Assembly (NCBI RefSeq): GCF_007995245.1
Contig: NZ_VCBA01000001.1
Location: 62,001-126,000, forward strand
Origin: Tateyamaria sp. syn59
GTDB taxonomy: Bacteria > Pseudomonadota > Alphaproteobacteria > Rhodobacterales > Rhodobacteraceae
Reading direction: 5' to 3'
Length of the DNA: 64,000 nt
In this document: in pieces, positions 36,187 through 45,525 of the stretch
Layout of the letters: each line of letters starts with the position of its first letter
Numbering within the stretch: position 1 is the first letter of the stretch
The notes under the pieces: generated by a model
What the model was told of the DNA's origin: nothing
Databases searched by the model: none
Seen by the model: only the letters and a program-made list of their open reading frames with translations
Translations under genes and position numbers: made by a program

Positions 36187-36822
36187 ATGCGTTTAAGTCG
36201 TTCCCTTGCCCTCGCCACGGCTCTCGCCTTGCCTGCAACGATGTCGGCGGCGCACCCCCACGTCTTCGTCGATACAAAGCTGCGTGTCGTGGTTGCCGAC
36301 GACGGCAGTTTTGAGGGGTTAGAGGTGCAGTGGACCTATGACGACTTCTATTCCCTGCTTCTGCTGACCGACTATGGCATGGACAATGACGGCGACGGTC
36401 AGCTCACCGACAGCGAGCTCAAGCGGCTCGACGGGTTCGACCTGCAATGGATACCGGGGTTCGAAGGCGACAGCTATGCGCTGCTGGAAGGCACGCCGGT
36501 CAAACTGGGTAAACCGCAGGGGCGCGGCGTGTCCGTTGATGCCGGTCGCATCACTACAGTACACTTTCGGCCCGCCAAGGCATCTGCGGACGGGCTGGTG
36601 CTCAAGGCATATGACCCGACCTTCTATACGGCGTATGACCTGATCGGACCGGTCGCTGTCGATGGGCCCTGCGATGCAGCGATCCAGCCAGCCGACCTTG
36701 ATGCCGCCTACACGCTGGTCGAAGAACTGCTCTACGCCACGCCAGCCGCAGAGGTTGAGGCGGCCTATCCCGAAGTGGGCGAAGCGTTCGCCGATACGGT
36801 CACGCTCTCATGCTCTGGCTGA
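36187..36822 (+). CDS. DUF1007 periplasmic protein with an EF-hand loop
   Basis: 211 aa. Signal peptide (SLALATALALPATMSAA), then AHPHVFVDTKL, the hallmark start of mature DUF1007 proteins with a His-x-His that may bind metal. Residues 66-77 (DNDGDGQLTDSE) are a canonical EF-hand calcium loop, with D66, D68, D70, Q72, T74 and E77 at the ligand positions. ATG at 36187. It overlaps the NicO transporter gene by 13 nt; DUF1007 plus NicO is a common pairing linked to transition-metal transport. Confidence 0.85.
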   Translation: MRLSRSLALATALALPATMSAAHPHVFVDTKLRVVVADDGSFEGLEVQWTYDDFYSLLLLTDYGMDNDGDGQLTDSELKRLDGFDLQWIPGFEGDSYALLEGTPVKLGKPQGRGVSVDAGRITTVHFRPAKASADGLVLKAYDPTFYTAYDLIGPVAVDGPCDAAIQPADLDAAYTLVEELLYATPAAEVEAAYPEVGEAFADTVTLSCSG

Positions 36823-37700
36823 GGATCGGCGTCGCTCTTTGCATCGGCGGCGCAGTTTTGTGGCTGTTTGGGTTCGGTGGTTTGGCGGACATTGGCCAGT
36901 GGGCGGCGATCCAACAACGCGACACCCAGAACGCCCTCGCGGGTAGCTTGCGCGCGGTGCGCGCCGGTGACCCCGGAGCCTGGCTGGCGCTGATGGGGCT
37001 GTGCGCCGCCTATGGCTTTTTCCACGCGGCAGGGCCGGGGCATGGCAAGCTTGTTATAGGCGGTTACGGCGCGGCGGAGCGGGTCACGGCCCGGCGACTG
37101 TCCGTGCTGGCCGTGGCGTCGTCTTTGGCGCAGGCCTTGATGGCGATCCTTCTCGTGGCGCTTGGCGCCTTCGTGTTGGGCTGGGGGCGCAGTGAAATGA
37201 CGGACACCGCAGACCGTATCCTCGCACCGGCAAGCTATATCGCGATCGCGCTTGTCGGCTTGTGGTTGGTGGTGCGCGGCCTGCGGCGCACCCGTGGCGC
37301 TGCGGTCCACGTGCATCACATTGATGAAGACGGTCACTGCAGCAGCTGCGGCCATGCGCATGCGCCCAGTCCCGCACAGGCGGCGGCGGTGACATCCTGG
37401 CAGGACGCGGCGGCCATCATCGGTTCAATCGCGATCCGCCCCTGCACCGGCGCGGTGTTTCTCCTGATCTTGTGTTTCGGGCTAGGTATCCCGTGGGCGG
37501 GTATCGCAGGCGCCTTGGTCATGGGCCTCGGCACGGCCAGCGTTACGGTTCTGGTGGCACTTGCCGCAGTGGGCGCGCGCCAGTCCGTGCTGGCGGGCTG
37601 GTCGGGGGCCGGAGCGGTCCGGGCCATGGGCGTGATCGAGGTGGCCGCAGGCGCCCTGATCGCCCTGATCGCCACTGCGCTCGTCCTTCCGCTTCTCTGA
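36810..37700 (+). CDS. NicO-family nickel/cobalt transporter
   Basis: 296 aa, about six membrane helices. HAAGPGHGKLVIGGYG is the conserved H-x-x-GPGHGK motif of NicO proteins. A cytoplasmic or periplasmic loop is rich in metal ligands (VHVHHIDEDGHCSSCGHAHA), as in RcnA-type exporters. IAIRPCTGAVFLLILCFGLG is the second conserved helix region. The metal and direction cannot be told; the DUF1007 partner gene upstream overlaps it. Confidence 0.87.
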   Translation: MLWLRIGVALCIGGAVLWLFGFGGLADIGQWAAIQQRDTQNALAGSLRAVRAGDPGAWLALMGLCAAYGFFHAAGPGHGKLVIGGYGAAERVTARRLSVLAVASSLAQALMAILLVALGAFVLGWGRSEMTDTADRILAPASYIAIALVGLWLVVRGLRRTRGAAVHVHHIDEDGHCSSCGHAHAPSPAQAAAVTSWQDAAAIIGSIAIRPCTGAVFLLILCFGLGIPWAGIAGALVMGLGTASVTVLVALAAVGARQSVLAGWSGAGAVRAMGVIEVAAGALIALIATALVLPLL

Positions 37701-37781
37701 GCATTACGCCACGGGCAGTATCCCATCACCCGCATCACGCGAGGTCTTCACTTGCTCAAAAAGCAGGCGTAAGGGTGGGGT

Positions 37782-39170
37782 ATGTCCACAACACAGATGT
37801 CATATCTGGCCCACGCACGTGCGGTCCTTGTCCTCGGTCTGCCACTCATCGGCGGGCATCTGGGGCAGGTGGCCATCGGCGTGACGGATACGGTCATGCT
37901 GGGCTGGTACGGGGTCGAAGAACTTGCAGCCCTCGGCGTCGCAGGCAGCCTGTTCTTCGTGATGTTCCTGATGGGCTCGGGCTTTGCCTGGGCGGTGATG
38001 CCCATGGTTGCTTCCTTCCACGCTGAAGGGGACGAGACGAACCTGCGGCGCGCGACGCGCATGGGGCTCTGGCTGAGCCTTGGCTTTGCGGTGTGCGCCT
38101 TGCCGGTGATGCTGATGGCCGAACAGGTGCTGCTTGCACTTGGGCAGACGGATCAGGTCGCAAAGCTGGGGGCGGAGTATCTTTCCATCGCAGGCTGGGG
38201 GATCGTGCCCGCGCTCTTGGTGATGACGATCAAAAGCTATCTCGCGGCACTGGAGCGGACACAGATCGTGCTCTGGATCACGCTTGCCGCGGCTGTTGCA
38301 AATGCGCTTGCGAACTACGCCTTTATCTTCGGCAACTGGGGGGCGCCGACATGGGGCATCGCGGGGGCGGCGGTGGCGTCCCTTCTGACCCAGTTCGTGA
38401 TGCTGGCAGGCATCGTTGGTTACGCCCTGATCGCGCTGCCACAACACCAGCTGTTCAAGCGCTTCTGGCGCCCCGACTGGGAGATGCTGGGCCGGGTCTT
38501 CCGCCTCGGCTGGCCGATCGGGCTGACCAACCTCAGCGAAGTCGGGCTCTTTGCTGCCTCCGCCTTCATGATGGGCTGGCTGGGAACGATCCCGCTGGCG
38601 GCGCACAACATCGCGCTGCAATTGGCCTCGATCACCTTCATGGTGCATCTGGGTCTCAGCAACGTGGCGACCATCCGGGCAGGCAATGCCTATGGGCGCG
38701 GAGACCTTGACCACATGTTGCGCGGCGCGCGCACCGTGATCGTGATGAGCCTCGCCATGGCACTTGCGACGATCGTCCTTTTCATCGCACTACCCGAGCC
38801 GCTGATTTCGCTGTTCATGGAGCGGGACGAGCCCGCACGCGACCAGATCCTGGAAATCGGGATCGTCCTTCTGGCCCTCGCAGCCCTCTTCCAGCTTGTG
38901 GACGGGGCACAGGTCATCGCACTCGGGCTCTTGCGCGGGGTACAGGATACGACGGTGCCGATGGTTCTGGCGGCGGTATCCTATTGGCTGGTCGGTATGC
39001 CTGCATCCTACGTGCTGGGCTTCGTGCTGGGCTGGGAAGGGGTGGGTGTCTGGCTCGGCTTGGTCTTTGGCCTCGCCTGCGCAGGTGTTGCGCTGATGAT
39101 CCGCTTCTGGACCGTGTCCGTGCCCAGGCTGCGCGGCCCGGTCGGACCGGGCGCTGTTCCCGCCCCCTAA
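37782..39170 (+). CDS. MATE-family multidrug efflux protein
   Basis: 462 aa, about 12 membrane helices in two homologous halves. The first helices (VLVLGLPLIGGHLGQVAIGV, then DTVMLGWYGVEELAALGVAG) are typical of NorM-type MATE proteins. The second half starts near MLGRVFRLGWPIGLTNLSEV. It should export cationic compounds using an ion gradient. AGGGTGGGG precedes the ATG. No regulator is adjacent. Confidence 0.9.
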   Translation: MSTTQMSYLAHARAVLVLGLPLIGGHLGQVAIGVTDTVMLGWYGVEELAALGVAGSLFFVMFLMGSGFAWAVMPMVASFHAEGDETNLRRATRMGLWLSLGFAVCALPVMLMAEQVLLALGQTDQVAKLGAEYLSIAGWGIVPALLVMTIKSYLAALERTQIVLWITLAAAVANALANYAFIFGNWGAPTWGIAGAAVASLLTQFVMLAGIVGYALIALPQHQLFKRFWRPDWEMLGRVFRLGWPIGLTNLSEVGLFAASAFMMGWLGTIPLAAHNIALQLASITFMVHLGLSNVATIRAGNAYGRGDLDHMLRGARTVIVMSLAMALATIVLFIALPEPLISLFMERDEPARDQILEIGIVLLALAALFQLVDGAQVIALGLLRGVQDTTVPMVLAAVSYWLVGMPASYVLGFVLGWEGVGVWLGLVFGLACAGVALMIRFWTVSVPRLRGPVGPGAVPAP

Positions 39171-39173
39171 AGA

Positions 39174-39191
39174 GGGGCGGAAAGACGCCCC
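39174..39191 (-). terminator. Short hairpin between convergent genes
   Basis: GGGGCG (39174-39179) pairs with CGCCCC (39186-39191) around a 6-nt loop. On the minus strand the hairpin is followed by TCTTTAG, so it could end the leftward aspartate-aminotransferase transcript. Confidence 0.4.
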
Positions 39192-39204
39192 GCCCGCCGT
39201 CCCG

Positions 39205-39606
39205 TCAGCCCTTGATCAACCGGTCCGCCTTTTTGCGCACCAGCACCGACCGCAGGTCGTGCATGGCCAGCAGCAGCGCATCGGTCACATTCTCCAACTG
39301 ATCATCTGTAGCCCGGCTTTGTGCCCATTGGGTCGTCAGGTTCAGATAGTCCACCGCCCGGTGAATGTCGTCGATGTCACGATGGGCCAGCACGTCTGCG
39401 CGCTCTTCCATCCACGCTTCGATCCGCGTCAGATCCTCTGGCGACAGGGTCCTGTCGCCATGGGGCTTGATCTCTCCATTGCGGATATTGATGACCGCGA
39501 TCTGGTCCATCTCGATCCGACGCTGCCGGTTTTCGGTATCGACCCGGAACACGGCCGCCCCGTTTTCGCGCACACGGAAATAATAGTCAGGAAGCTCCGC
39601 GCCCAT
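39205..39606 (-). CDS. Conserved hypothetical protein
   Basis: 133 aa, soluble and charged. The N-terminus is MGAELPDYYFRVRENGAAVF; a segment IAVINIRNGEIKPHGDRTLS follows, and the C-terminal half is helical (LLLAMHDLRSVLVRKKADRL). No signal peptide or known catalytic motif. ATG at 39606 begins 13 nt after the aminotransferase stop, so it is probably translated from the same message. Function not recognised. Confidence 0.7.
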   Translation of the reverse strand: MGAELPDYYFRVRENGAAVFRVDTENRQRRIEMDQIAVINIRNGEIKPHGDRTLSPEDLTRIEAWMEERADVLAHRDIDDIHRAVDYLNLTTQWAQSRATDDQLENVTDALLLAMHDLRSVLVRKKADRLIKG

Positions 39607-39619
39607 ATACCAACCCTCG

Positions 39620-40837
<1,218 letters not shown>

Positions 40838-40913
40838 CTAGCGCGGTATCCAGCCCCTCATAGGCGGCAGCCCCCGCGCAATCAAGCGCCAGGACCACGA
40901 AGGAGAAGACCAC

Positions 40914-41312
40914 ATGGACGATCTGCAGGACTGGTACAGCGCCGATGCGGCAACCTTTGGCGACCGTGTGGCAGGCGCGCGCGAGCAGGCAGGCATGACG
41001 CAAAAGCAGCTCGCCAAGCGGCTGGGCGTGCGTCTGGCGACCCTGCGGTCGTGGGAAGACGACCTGAGCGAGCCGCGCGCCAACCGCCTGTCGATGATGG
41101 CCGGGCTGCTGAACGTGTCCATGATGTGGTTGATCAACGGCGAAGGCGAAGGGCTGGACGCACCGATAGAGGAAGAGCCGCTGACCGCAGACATGCGCGA
41201 CCTGCTGACCGAAGTGCGCGACATGCGCTCGGACATGCTGGCGCGGGCCGAGCAGCTGGGCCGTCTGGAAAAGAAACTCCGCGCCGCGATGCAGGCCCCC
41301 GCCGATGTCTGA
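40914..41312 (+). CDS. XRE-family helix-turn-helix regulator
   Basis: 132 aa. A Cro/C1-type HTH lies at about residues 18-70: AREQAGMTQKQLAKRLGVRL followed by LRSWEDDLSEPRANRLSMMA. The C-terminal third is a helical segment (MRDLLTEVRDMRSDML) that may form a coiled coil. AAGGAGAAG precedes the ATG. It overlaps sdhE by 8 nt, so it is cotranscribed with that assembly factor. Target genes unknown. Confidence 0.87.
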   Translation: MDDLQDWYSADAATFGDRVAGAREQAGMTQKQLAKRLGVRLATLRSWEDDLSEPRANRLSMMAGLLNVSMMWLINGEGEGLDAPIEEEPLTADMRDLLTEVRDMRSDMLARAEQLGRLEKKLRAAMQAPADV

Positions 41313-41571
41313 GGAACTGCGCGAACACCGCCTCAAGCGGCTGCACATGCGTTCCATGCGCCGCGGGATCAAGGAAATGGACCTGATCCTGTCAGCCTAT
41401 GCTGGCCGTCATCTGGCGGACATGACAGATGCCGAGCTGGATACCTATGACGCGATGCTGAACGAAAACGATCAGGATTTGTATCGCTGGGTCACGGGAC
41501 AAGAGGCGCCTCCGGCCCGTATCGCGGCCCTGATCGAAGACGTCTCACGCACGTTTCAGCCCGAAAAATAA
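41305..41571 (+). CDS. sdhE: Succinate dehydrogenase flavinylation factor SdhE
   Basis: 88 aa, the family's usual size. The RGxxE motif is RGIKE (20-24) within MRRGIKEMDLILSAYA, required for covalent FAD attachment to SdhA; DLYRWVTGQEAPP near the end is also typical. A small cytoplasmic helical-bundle protein. It overlaps the HTH gene by 8 nt. No sdh structural genes are in the window. Confidence 0.92.
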   Translation: MSEELREHRLKRLHMRSMRRGIKEMDLILSAYAGRHLADMTDAELDTYDAMLNENDQDLYRWVTGQEAPPARIAALIEDVSRTFQPEK

Positions 41572-41649
41572 GGGCTCTGCGGCATTTAACTGAATATTTC
41601 CGAATCATCCGCATTTTCTGGGCTGAGCAGATCAGGTCGGAGAAGACGG

Positions 41650-42171
41650 ATGAGCATTCAGGACCCCATTGGCCAGGTCCCCGGGGTGGCCGAACGAAAC
41701 GCAGCGAACGCGGGCTTCATGGTCGGGTATCTTGAGGCGCTGTCGCTGGTGGAGCGGTTGCACCGGCTGCTGCTCGACGTCATCAAGGACGAATTCGAAC
41801 GTGTCGGCGTGCTGGAAATCAACGCAGTTCAGGCGCTCCTCCTGTTCAACATCGGCGACAACGAGGTGACGGCAGGCGAGCTGAAAAGCCGCGGCTACTA
41901 CCAGGGCTCCAACGTCAGCTACAACCTCAAGAAGCTGGTCGAAATGGGTTACATGCACCACCAGCGGTGCGAGATTGACCGCCGCTCGGTCCGGGTCAAG
42001 CTGACCGACAAGGGGCGCAAGATCCGCGACGTGGTGAACGAGCTGTTCCTGCGCCACGCCGAAGGGCTGCAATCCAAGGGTGTGCTCGGCCCCGAAGGGA
42101 TCATCGACATTACCGCGTCGCTCAAGCGGATGGAACGGTACTGGACCGACCAGATCCGGTACATCTACTGA
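41650..42171 (+). CDS. MarR-type winged-helix regulator, LdtR-like
   Basis: 173 aa. The winged helix spans about 50-140: VQALLLFNIGDNEVTAGELK, recognition helix around YYQGSNVSYNLKKLVEMGY, wing around RSVRVKLTDKGRK. The overall sequence resembles LdtR of Liberibacter and Sinorhizobium, which controls an L,D-transpeptidase and stress genes. GGAG lies upstream of the ATG. It stands between sdhE and convergent DUF1194 genes; no transpeptidase is nearby. Confidence 0.82.
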   Translation: MSIQDPIGQVPGVAERNAANAGFMVGYLEALSLVERLHRLLLDVIKDEFERVGVLEINAVQALLLFNIGDNEVTAGELKSRGYYQGSNVSYNLKKLVEMGYMHHQRCEIDRRSVRVKLTDKGRKIRDVVNELFLRHAEGLQSKGVLGPEGIIDITASLKRMERYWTDQIRYIY

Positions 42172-42174
42172 CGA

Positions 42175-42945
42175 CTACTTGGATGACTGCGCGCCATCAG
42201 GCGCGGGGGTCGCATCGGGAAACCGGGGCAGGGGGCCCTTGCCCAGAATAAGTGTCTCCAACTCGCGCTCCAGCTTGCGGGCCATGGCGGCGGCATAGTC
42301 CTCAAACCCCAGCGCAGTCTCCACAAAGCTGTCAGAGCCGACAATGACATTGTTCTGGAAATAGGCCGAGAGTTCCGAAATCTCCGCCTGCCGTGCATCA
42401 CCAAAGCTGGGTGCATCCGCGCCAATGACCAGCGCATTGATGGTGATGCCCGTGGCCTCCACCTCCGGCTTTACATCCACGGGCCGGATGCCCAGGTTCG
42501 ACTTCCCATCGCCGGAAATGTCCAGGGTCAGCTTCCAGCAATCCCTCCGCTCCATGAGATGCGCCACACCCTCGCGCATGGCCAGACCCAGCGCGGTCCC
42601 AGGACTGGCCAGCCGCCGCTCGGTCGCGCGCAAATGTCCGATCACGGCGTCCAGAGCCGATGCGCTGTCAATGGCCGTCCAGGGCAGGATGACGGCAGGG
42701 TCTTCGGGCCCGCTCCACTCGTAGACCAGCAGATGCACCGGCGCTGATGGCATCTGCAACAGGGCCTGCCGCACGCGGCCGCTGTCCAGCGCCTCGGCCA
42801 GCCCGTCCATCTGCAATTGGTATTCCAGCGCGTCAACCGACCCCGACACATCCAGCCCCAGCGCCAACGCCTGCCGACAGGCCCCCTGCGCGCTGGCACC
42901 GATCATCCCCGCACAACAGGCCATGATCAGCGCTGCCGCCCTCAT
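42175..42945 (-). CDS. DUF1194 exported von Willebrand-A protein, second of a pair
   Basis: 256 aa with a signal peptide (ALIMACCAGMIGASAQGA). LALGLDVSGSVD is the metal-ion-dependent adhesion site (DxSxS) of a vWA domain. The central ISGDGKSNLG and FEDYAAAMARKLERELE near the end match DUF1194. Its start overlaps the preceding paralogue's stop by 4 nt. It is probably a periplasmic metal-dependent binding protein of unknown partner. Confidence 0.83.
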   Translation of the reverse strand: MRAAALIMACCAGMIGASAQGACRQALALGLDVSGSVDALEYQLQMDGLAEALDSGRVRQALLQMPSAPVHLLVYEWSGPEDPAVILPWTAIDSASALDAVIGHLRATERRLASPGTALGLAMREGVAHLMERRDCWKLTLDISGDGKSNLGIRPVDVKPEVEATGITINALVIGADAPSFGDARQAEISELSAYFQNNVIVGSDSFVETALGFEDYAAAMARKLERELETLILGKGPLPRFPDATPAPDGAQSSK

Positions 42946-43670
42946 CCGCCGCGCTGTCCGGTGTCGAGGCTGCCAATGATGGGCGGTGTCAACTCACGCT
43001 CCAGCTTCCGGCGCATCGCGCGCTGGTAATCTTCAAACCCCTGGGCCACTTCCAGAAATGCTCCGGGCCCGCGCAACACTTCGCGCTCATAGAACTCGAT
43101 CAGCATGGTTTCGGACGTGAACTCGGCAGCGTTCACCACCAGTCCGTTCACCGTCACCTCATCAAAGGGAAACTCGCGATAGGCCAGTTGCGGCCCAAAC
43201 CCTTCGTTGTTCTGCCCGTCGCCCGCCATGTCGATGGTGCGATACAGACACTCCGGCGCGCGCCCCAGCATCTCTGCCCCAAAGCCCAGTGCATAGCCCA
43301 TGGCCGTGGGAAACTCATTATGCGACCGCTTGCTCGCGGCGACAGTCTCCGCCGCGTCCAACAATGCCGCAGGGCTGTCGATCAGCGTCCAGTCCAACAC
43401 CACTTCCTGATTGTACCGGCCCGACCACTCGTACACGGCCAAGGCCACCGGATCATCGGTGGCAAAGAACGCGGCCCGCACCTCTGGCGCGGTCAGCGCC
43501 GCGACCAGACCGCCGCGCTGCAACTGGTCTTCTGTCGCATCGACCGAAGACGACACGTCCAGCGCCAAAAGCAGCGCCAACCTGCACGCCGCGGCAGGGG
43601 ATGCCGCGACGCACAAGGCCAAACAGACCGCAGGTCTTACCAATGGCCCGTGTTTTCCATGCTCGCCCAT
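42942..43670 (-). CDS. DUF1194 exported von Willebrand-A protein, first of a pair
   Basis: About 242 aa. The hydrophobic leader VCLALCVAASPAAAC may be a plain signal peptide. LLLALDVSSSVDATEDQL carries the DxSxS MIDAS, and IDMAGDGQNNEGFGP parallels the paralogue next to it. The two share layout and the FEDYxxAMRRKLEREL end, so they arose by tandem duplication. The start overlaps the gloA gene by 34 nt; a TTG at 43643 would reduce this and is possible. Confidence 0.8.
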   Translation of the reverse strand: MGEHGKHGPLVRPAVCLALCVAASPAAACRLALLLALDVSSSVDATEDQLQRGGLVAALTAPEVRAAFFATDDPVALAVYEWSGRYNQEVVLDWTLIDSPAALLDAAETVAASKRSHNEFPTAMGYALGFGAEMLGRAPECLYRTIDMAGDGQNNEGFGPQLAYREFPFDEVTVNGLVVNAAEFTSETMLIEFYEREVLRGPGAFLEVAQGFEDYQRAMRRKLERELTPPIIGSLDTGQRGG

Positions 43671-44065
43671 GGCTCTTGCGCGGGCAGGGCATCACCTGCT
43701 TGCAACAACTCGATCGAGACGTTGTCGGGCGACCGGACAAAGGCCATGTGCCCGTCGCGCGGCGGACGGTTGATGGTCACACCATTGTCCATAAGGTGCT
43801 GACACATCTCGTAAATATTGTCGACGCGGTAGGCGAGGTGACCAAAATGCCGACTGTCGCTGGGCAACTCATCATCGCCATCCCAGTTGTACGTCAGCTC
43901 GACAGGACATTCCGGCTGGTCCGGCGGTGCCATGAAGATTAGGGAAAACCGCCCGCCCTCGCTGTCGTGGCGGCGCGTCTCTTCGAGGCCCAACAGCTTG
44001 TAAAATGCCATTGAGGCATCAAGGTCCTTCACGCGGACCATTGTGTGCAAATAGGTCAAAGCCAT
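43637..44065 (-). CDS. gloA: Lactoylglutathione lyase (glyoxalase I)
   Basis: 142 aa VOC metalloenzyme. The four metal ligands of E. coli GlxI are all present: His7 (LHTMVRV), Glu56 (VELTYNWD), His76 (HFGHLAYRV) and Glu119 (SIELLQ). It isomerises the methylglyoxal-glutathione hemithioacetal. ATG at 44065 (MALTYLHTMVRV) is preferred over an ATG 18 nt upstream. It could be confused with methylmalonyl-CoA epimerase, but the ligand spacing and VELTYNW favour glyoxalase I. Confidence 0.88.
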   Translation of the reverse strand: MALTYLHTMVRVKDLDASMAFYKLLGLEETRRHDSEGGRFSLIFMAPPDQPECPVELTYNWDGDDELPSDSRHFGHLAYRVDNIYEMCQHLMDNGVTINRPPRDGHMAFVRSPDNVSIELLQAGDALPAQEPWASMENTGHW

Positions 44066-44136
44066 GTGGGCGGTCTCCGTCAAACAGTGAATGTTGACGC
44101 TAACCTAGCATAGCCCCCGGCGGGTACCAGCGGCTC

Positions 44137-45519
44137 TCAGAACTTTGATTGAATGCCTACCGAGATCGTTGTCTCGTCAATCTCGAACCGGTTCACGTTG
44201 GACGTCCTGCGCCCCGTACGCAGACGCACAGTCGGGGCAAACCCGGCAAAGTCGTAATCCTTGAAGAACAATGACACGTCGCCATAGAGGCTTTCATCCT
44301 GCCGGCCGCCTTCGACGGTGCGCACAAGCCGGTATTCGTCGTATTCGGTGTGGCCAAGAGTCAGTCCAGTCGAAATTTCCACCGGCCCTAATTGCTTGCC
44401 AAACGTGTAGCTCGCCCGCACGCTCGCTGTCTGGTACGCGGCGTTCACGAAATCGCCCTGGATGTCCTGAACCGTCAGGCCAATGCTGAACCTGTCGCCG
44501 CCGTCCAGCTTGTGGCTGTACGTGGCCCCCAACGTCAACACATCCAAATCGCGCAGACTGGTCGCTGTGGAAAAACGTTTCTCGACACCGCCGCGCAGGG
44601 TCAGGCGGCTTGCATCACCCACGGTCAGGCTCCGGCTCAGCGACAGCTTTGCAAAATCGTAAGACCGCTCACCCCCCGACCAGCTTGCGCCAAGGGCGCC
44701 TCCCACCGTTACAAAGTGACCAGGCGCTCCAAGCGCGATCAGATGTTCAATGCCGGTTTCTACATAGGTGGACCCGAAATCGCTGTTGCGCAGATCCGGC
44801 ACACTGGCTTGCGCCTCATCGCTCAGGTCAACGCGCCGCGTATACAGGCGCCCCGTCGCGGTCGTTCGGCTTTTTTGGCCTTGCGCCAGGCGATATTGCA
44901 ATTGCACGTCCATGGTCCCGACTGTTCCGTCCAAGGCGCGTGAACTGGGCCGGAACACTCCCAGCGTCGGCACGTCGTTGACCACCTCAAGCACATTGTC
45001 GGTGCCGTTATTGACGTTGTCGGATGGGGCGACTGAGAAGTTGATGTTGAACCGAAGCGGGTTGGCGGCCCTGACGCGACCGTAGTCCTGAGCCAGCGCT
45101 TTTTCCTGCGCGTCCGTGTCTGCATGTGTCGCGGCCAGACGCAGCCAGCCTTGAGAGACGGTGGGGCGGTCCTGCTGAAACGCGACGCTTGCCGCGGTGC
45201 GTGCCGCGCCAAATTTTTCTGTGCGTGTATCGCTGTATTTGTAGGACAGGCGTGCTGCCGCCCGCGCTAGCTTCGGATCGTTCAACCGCGAATGCGCCGC
45301 AGCCAGGACGCCGTAGGCATAGGCATCCTCTGGATCTGCGCGCACAAGCACCATCGCGACATCACGCGCCAGATCAAACCGCCCTGCATAGAGTGCCTGA
45401 CGCGCCAGAATGCGCGCTTCGTCCAGATTGAAGGTCCGGTTGCCGTCAGATTGCTGTGGATCCGTTGCCCCTGCCGACGCCCATAGGGTCAGCAGGGCAC
45501 CAATAAGCGCGCGTTTCAT
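44137..45519 (-). CDS. Slam-like outer-membrane lipoprotein translocator (DUF560)
   Basis: 460 aa. Signal peptide (LIGALLTLWASAGA), an N-terminal TPR-like region (about 28-135, with ARILARQALYAGRFDLARDV) and a C-terminal beta-barrel region (about 155-460) with alternating aromatic strands that ends in ISVGIQSKF, the terminal Phe typical of BamA-assembled barrels. This layout matches surface lipoprotein assembly modifiers. It directly follows a lipoprotein gene with a TbpB-like barrel domain, the usual Slam substrate, 6 nt apart. Confidence 0.8.
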   Translation of the reverse strand: MKRALIGALLTLWASAGATDPQQSDGNRTFNLDEARILARQALYAGRFDLARDVAMVLVRADPEDAYAYGVLAAAHSRLNDPKLARAAARLSYKYSDTRTEKFGAARTAASVAFQQDRPTVSQGWLRLAATHADTDAQEKALAQDYGRVRAANPLRFNINFSVAPSDNVNNGTDNVLEVVNDVPTLGVFRPSSRALDGTVGTMDVQLQYRLAQGQKSRTTATGRLYTRRVDLSDEAQASVPDLRNSDFGSTYVETGIEHLIALGAPGHFVTVGGALGASWSGGERSYDFAKLSLSRSLTVGDASRLTLRGGVEKRFSTATSLRDLDVLTLGATYSHKLDGGDRFSIGLTVQDIQGDFVNAAYQTASVRASYTFGKQLGPVEISTGLTLGHTEYDEYRLVRTVEGGRQDESLYGDVSLFFKDYDFAGFAPTVRLRTGRRTSNVNRFEIDETTISVGIQSKF

Positions 45520-45525
45520 CCGCCC

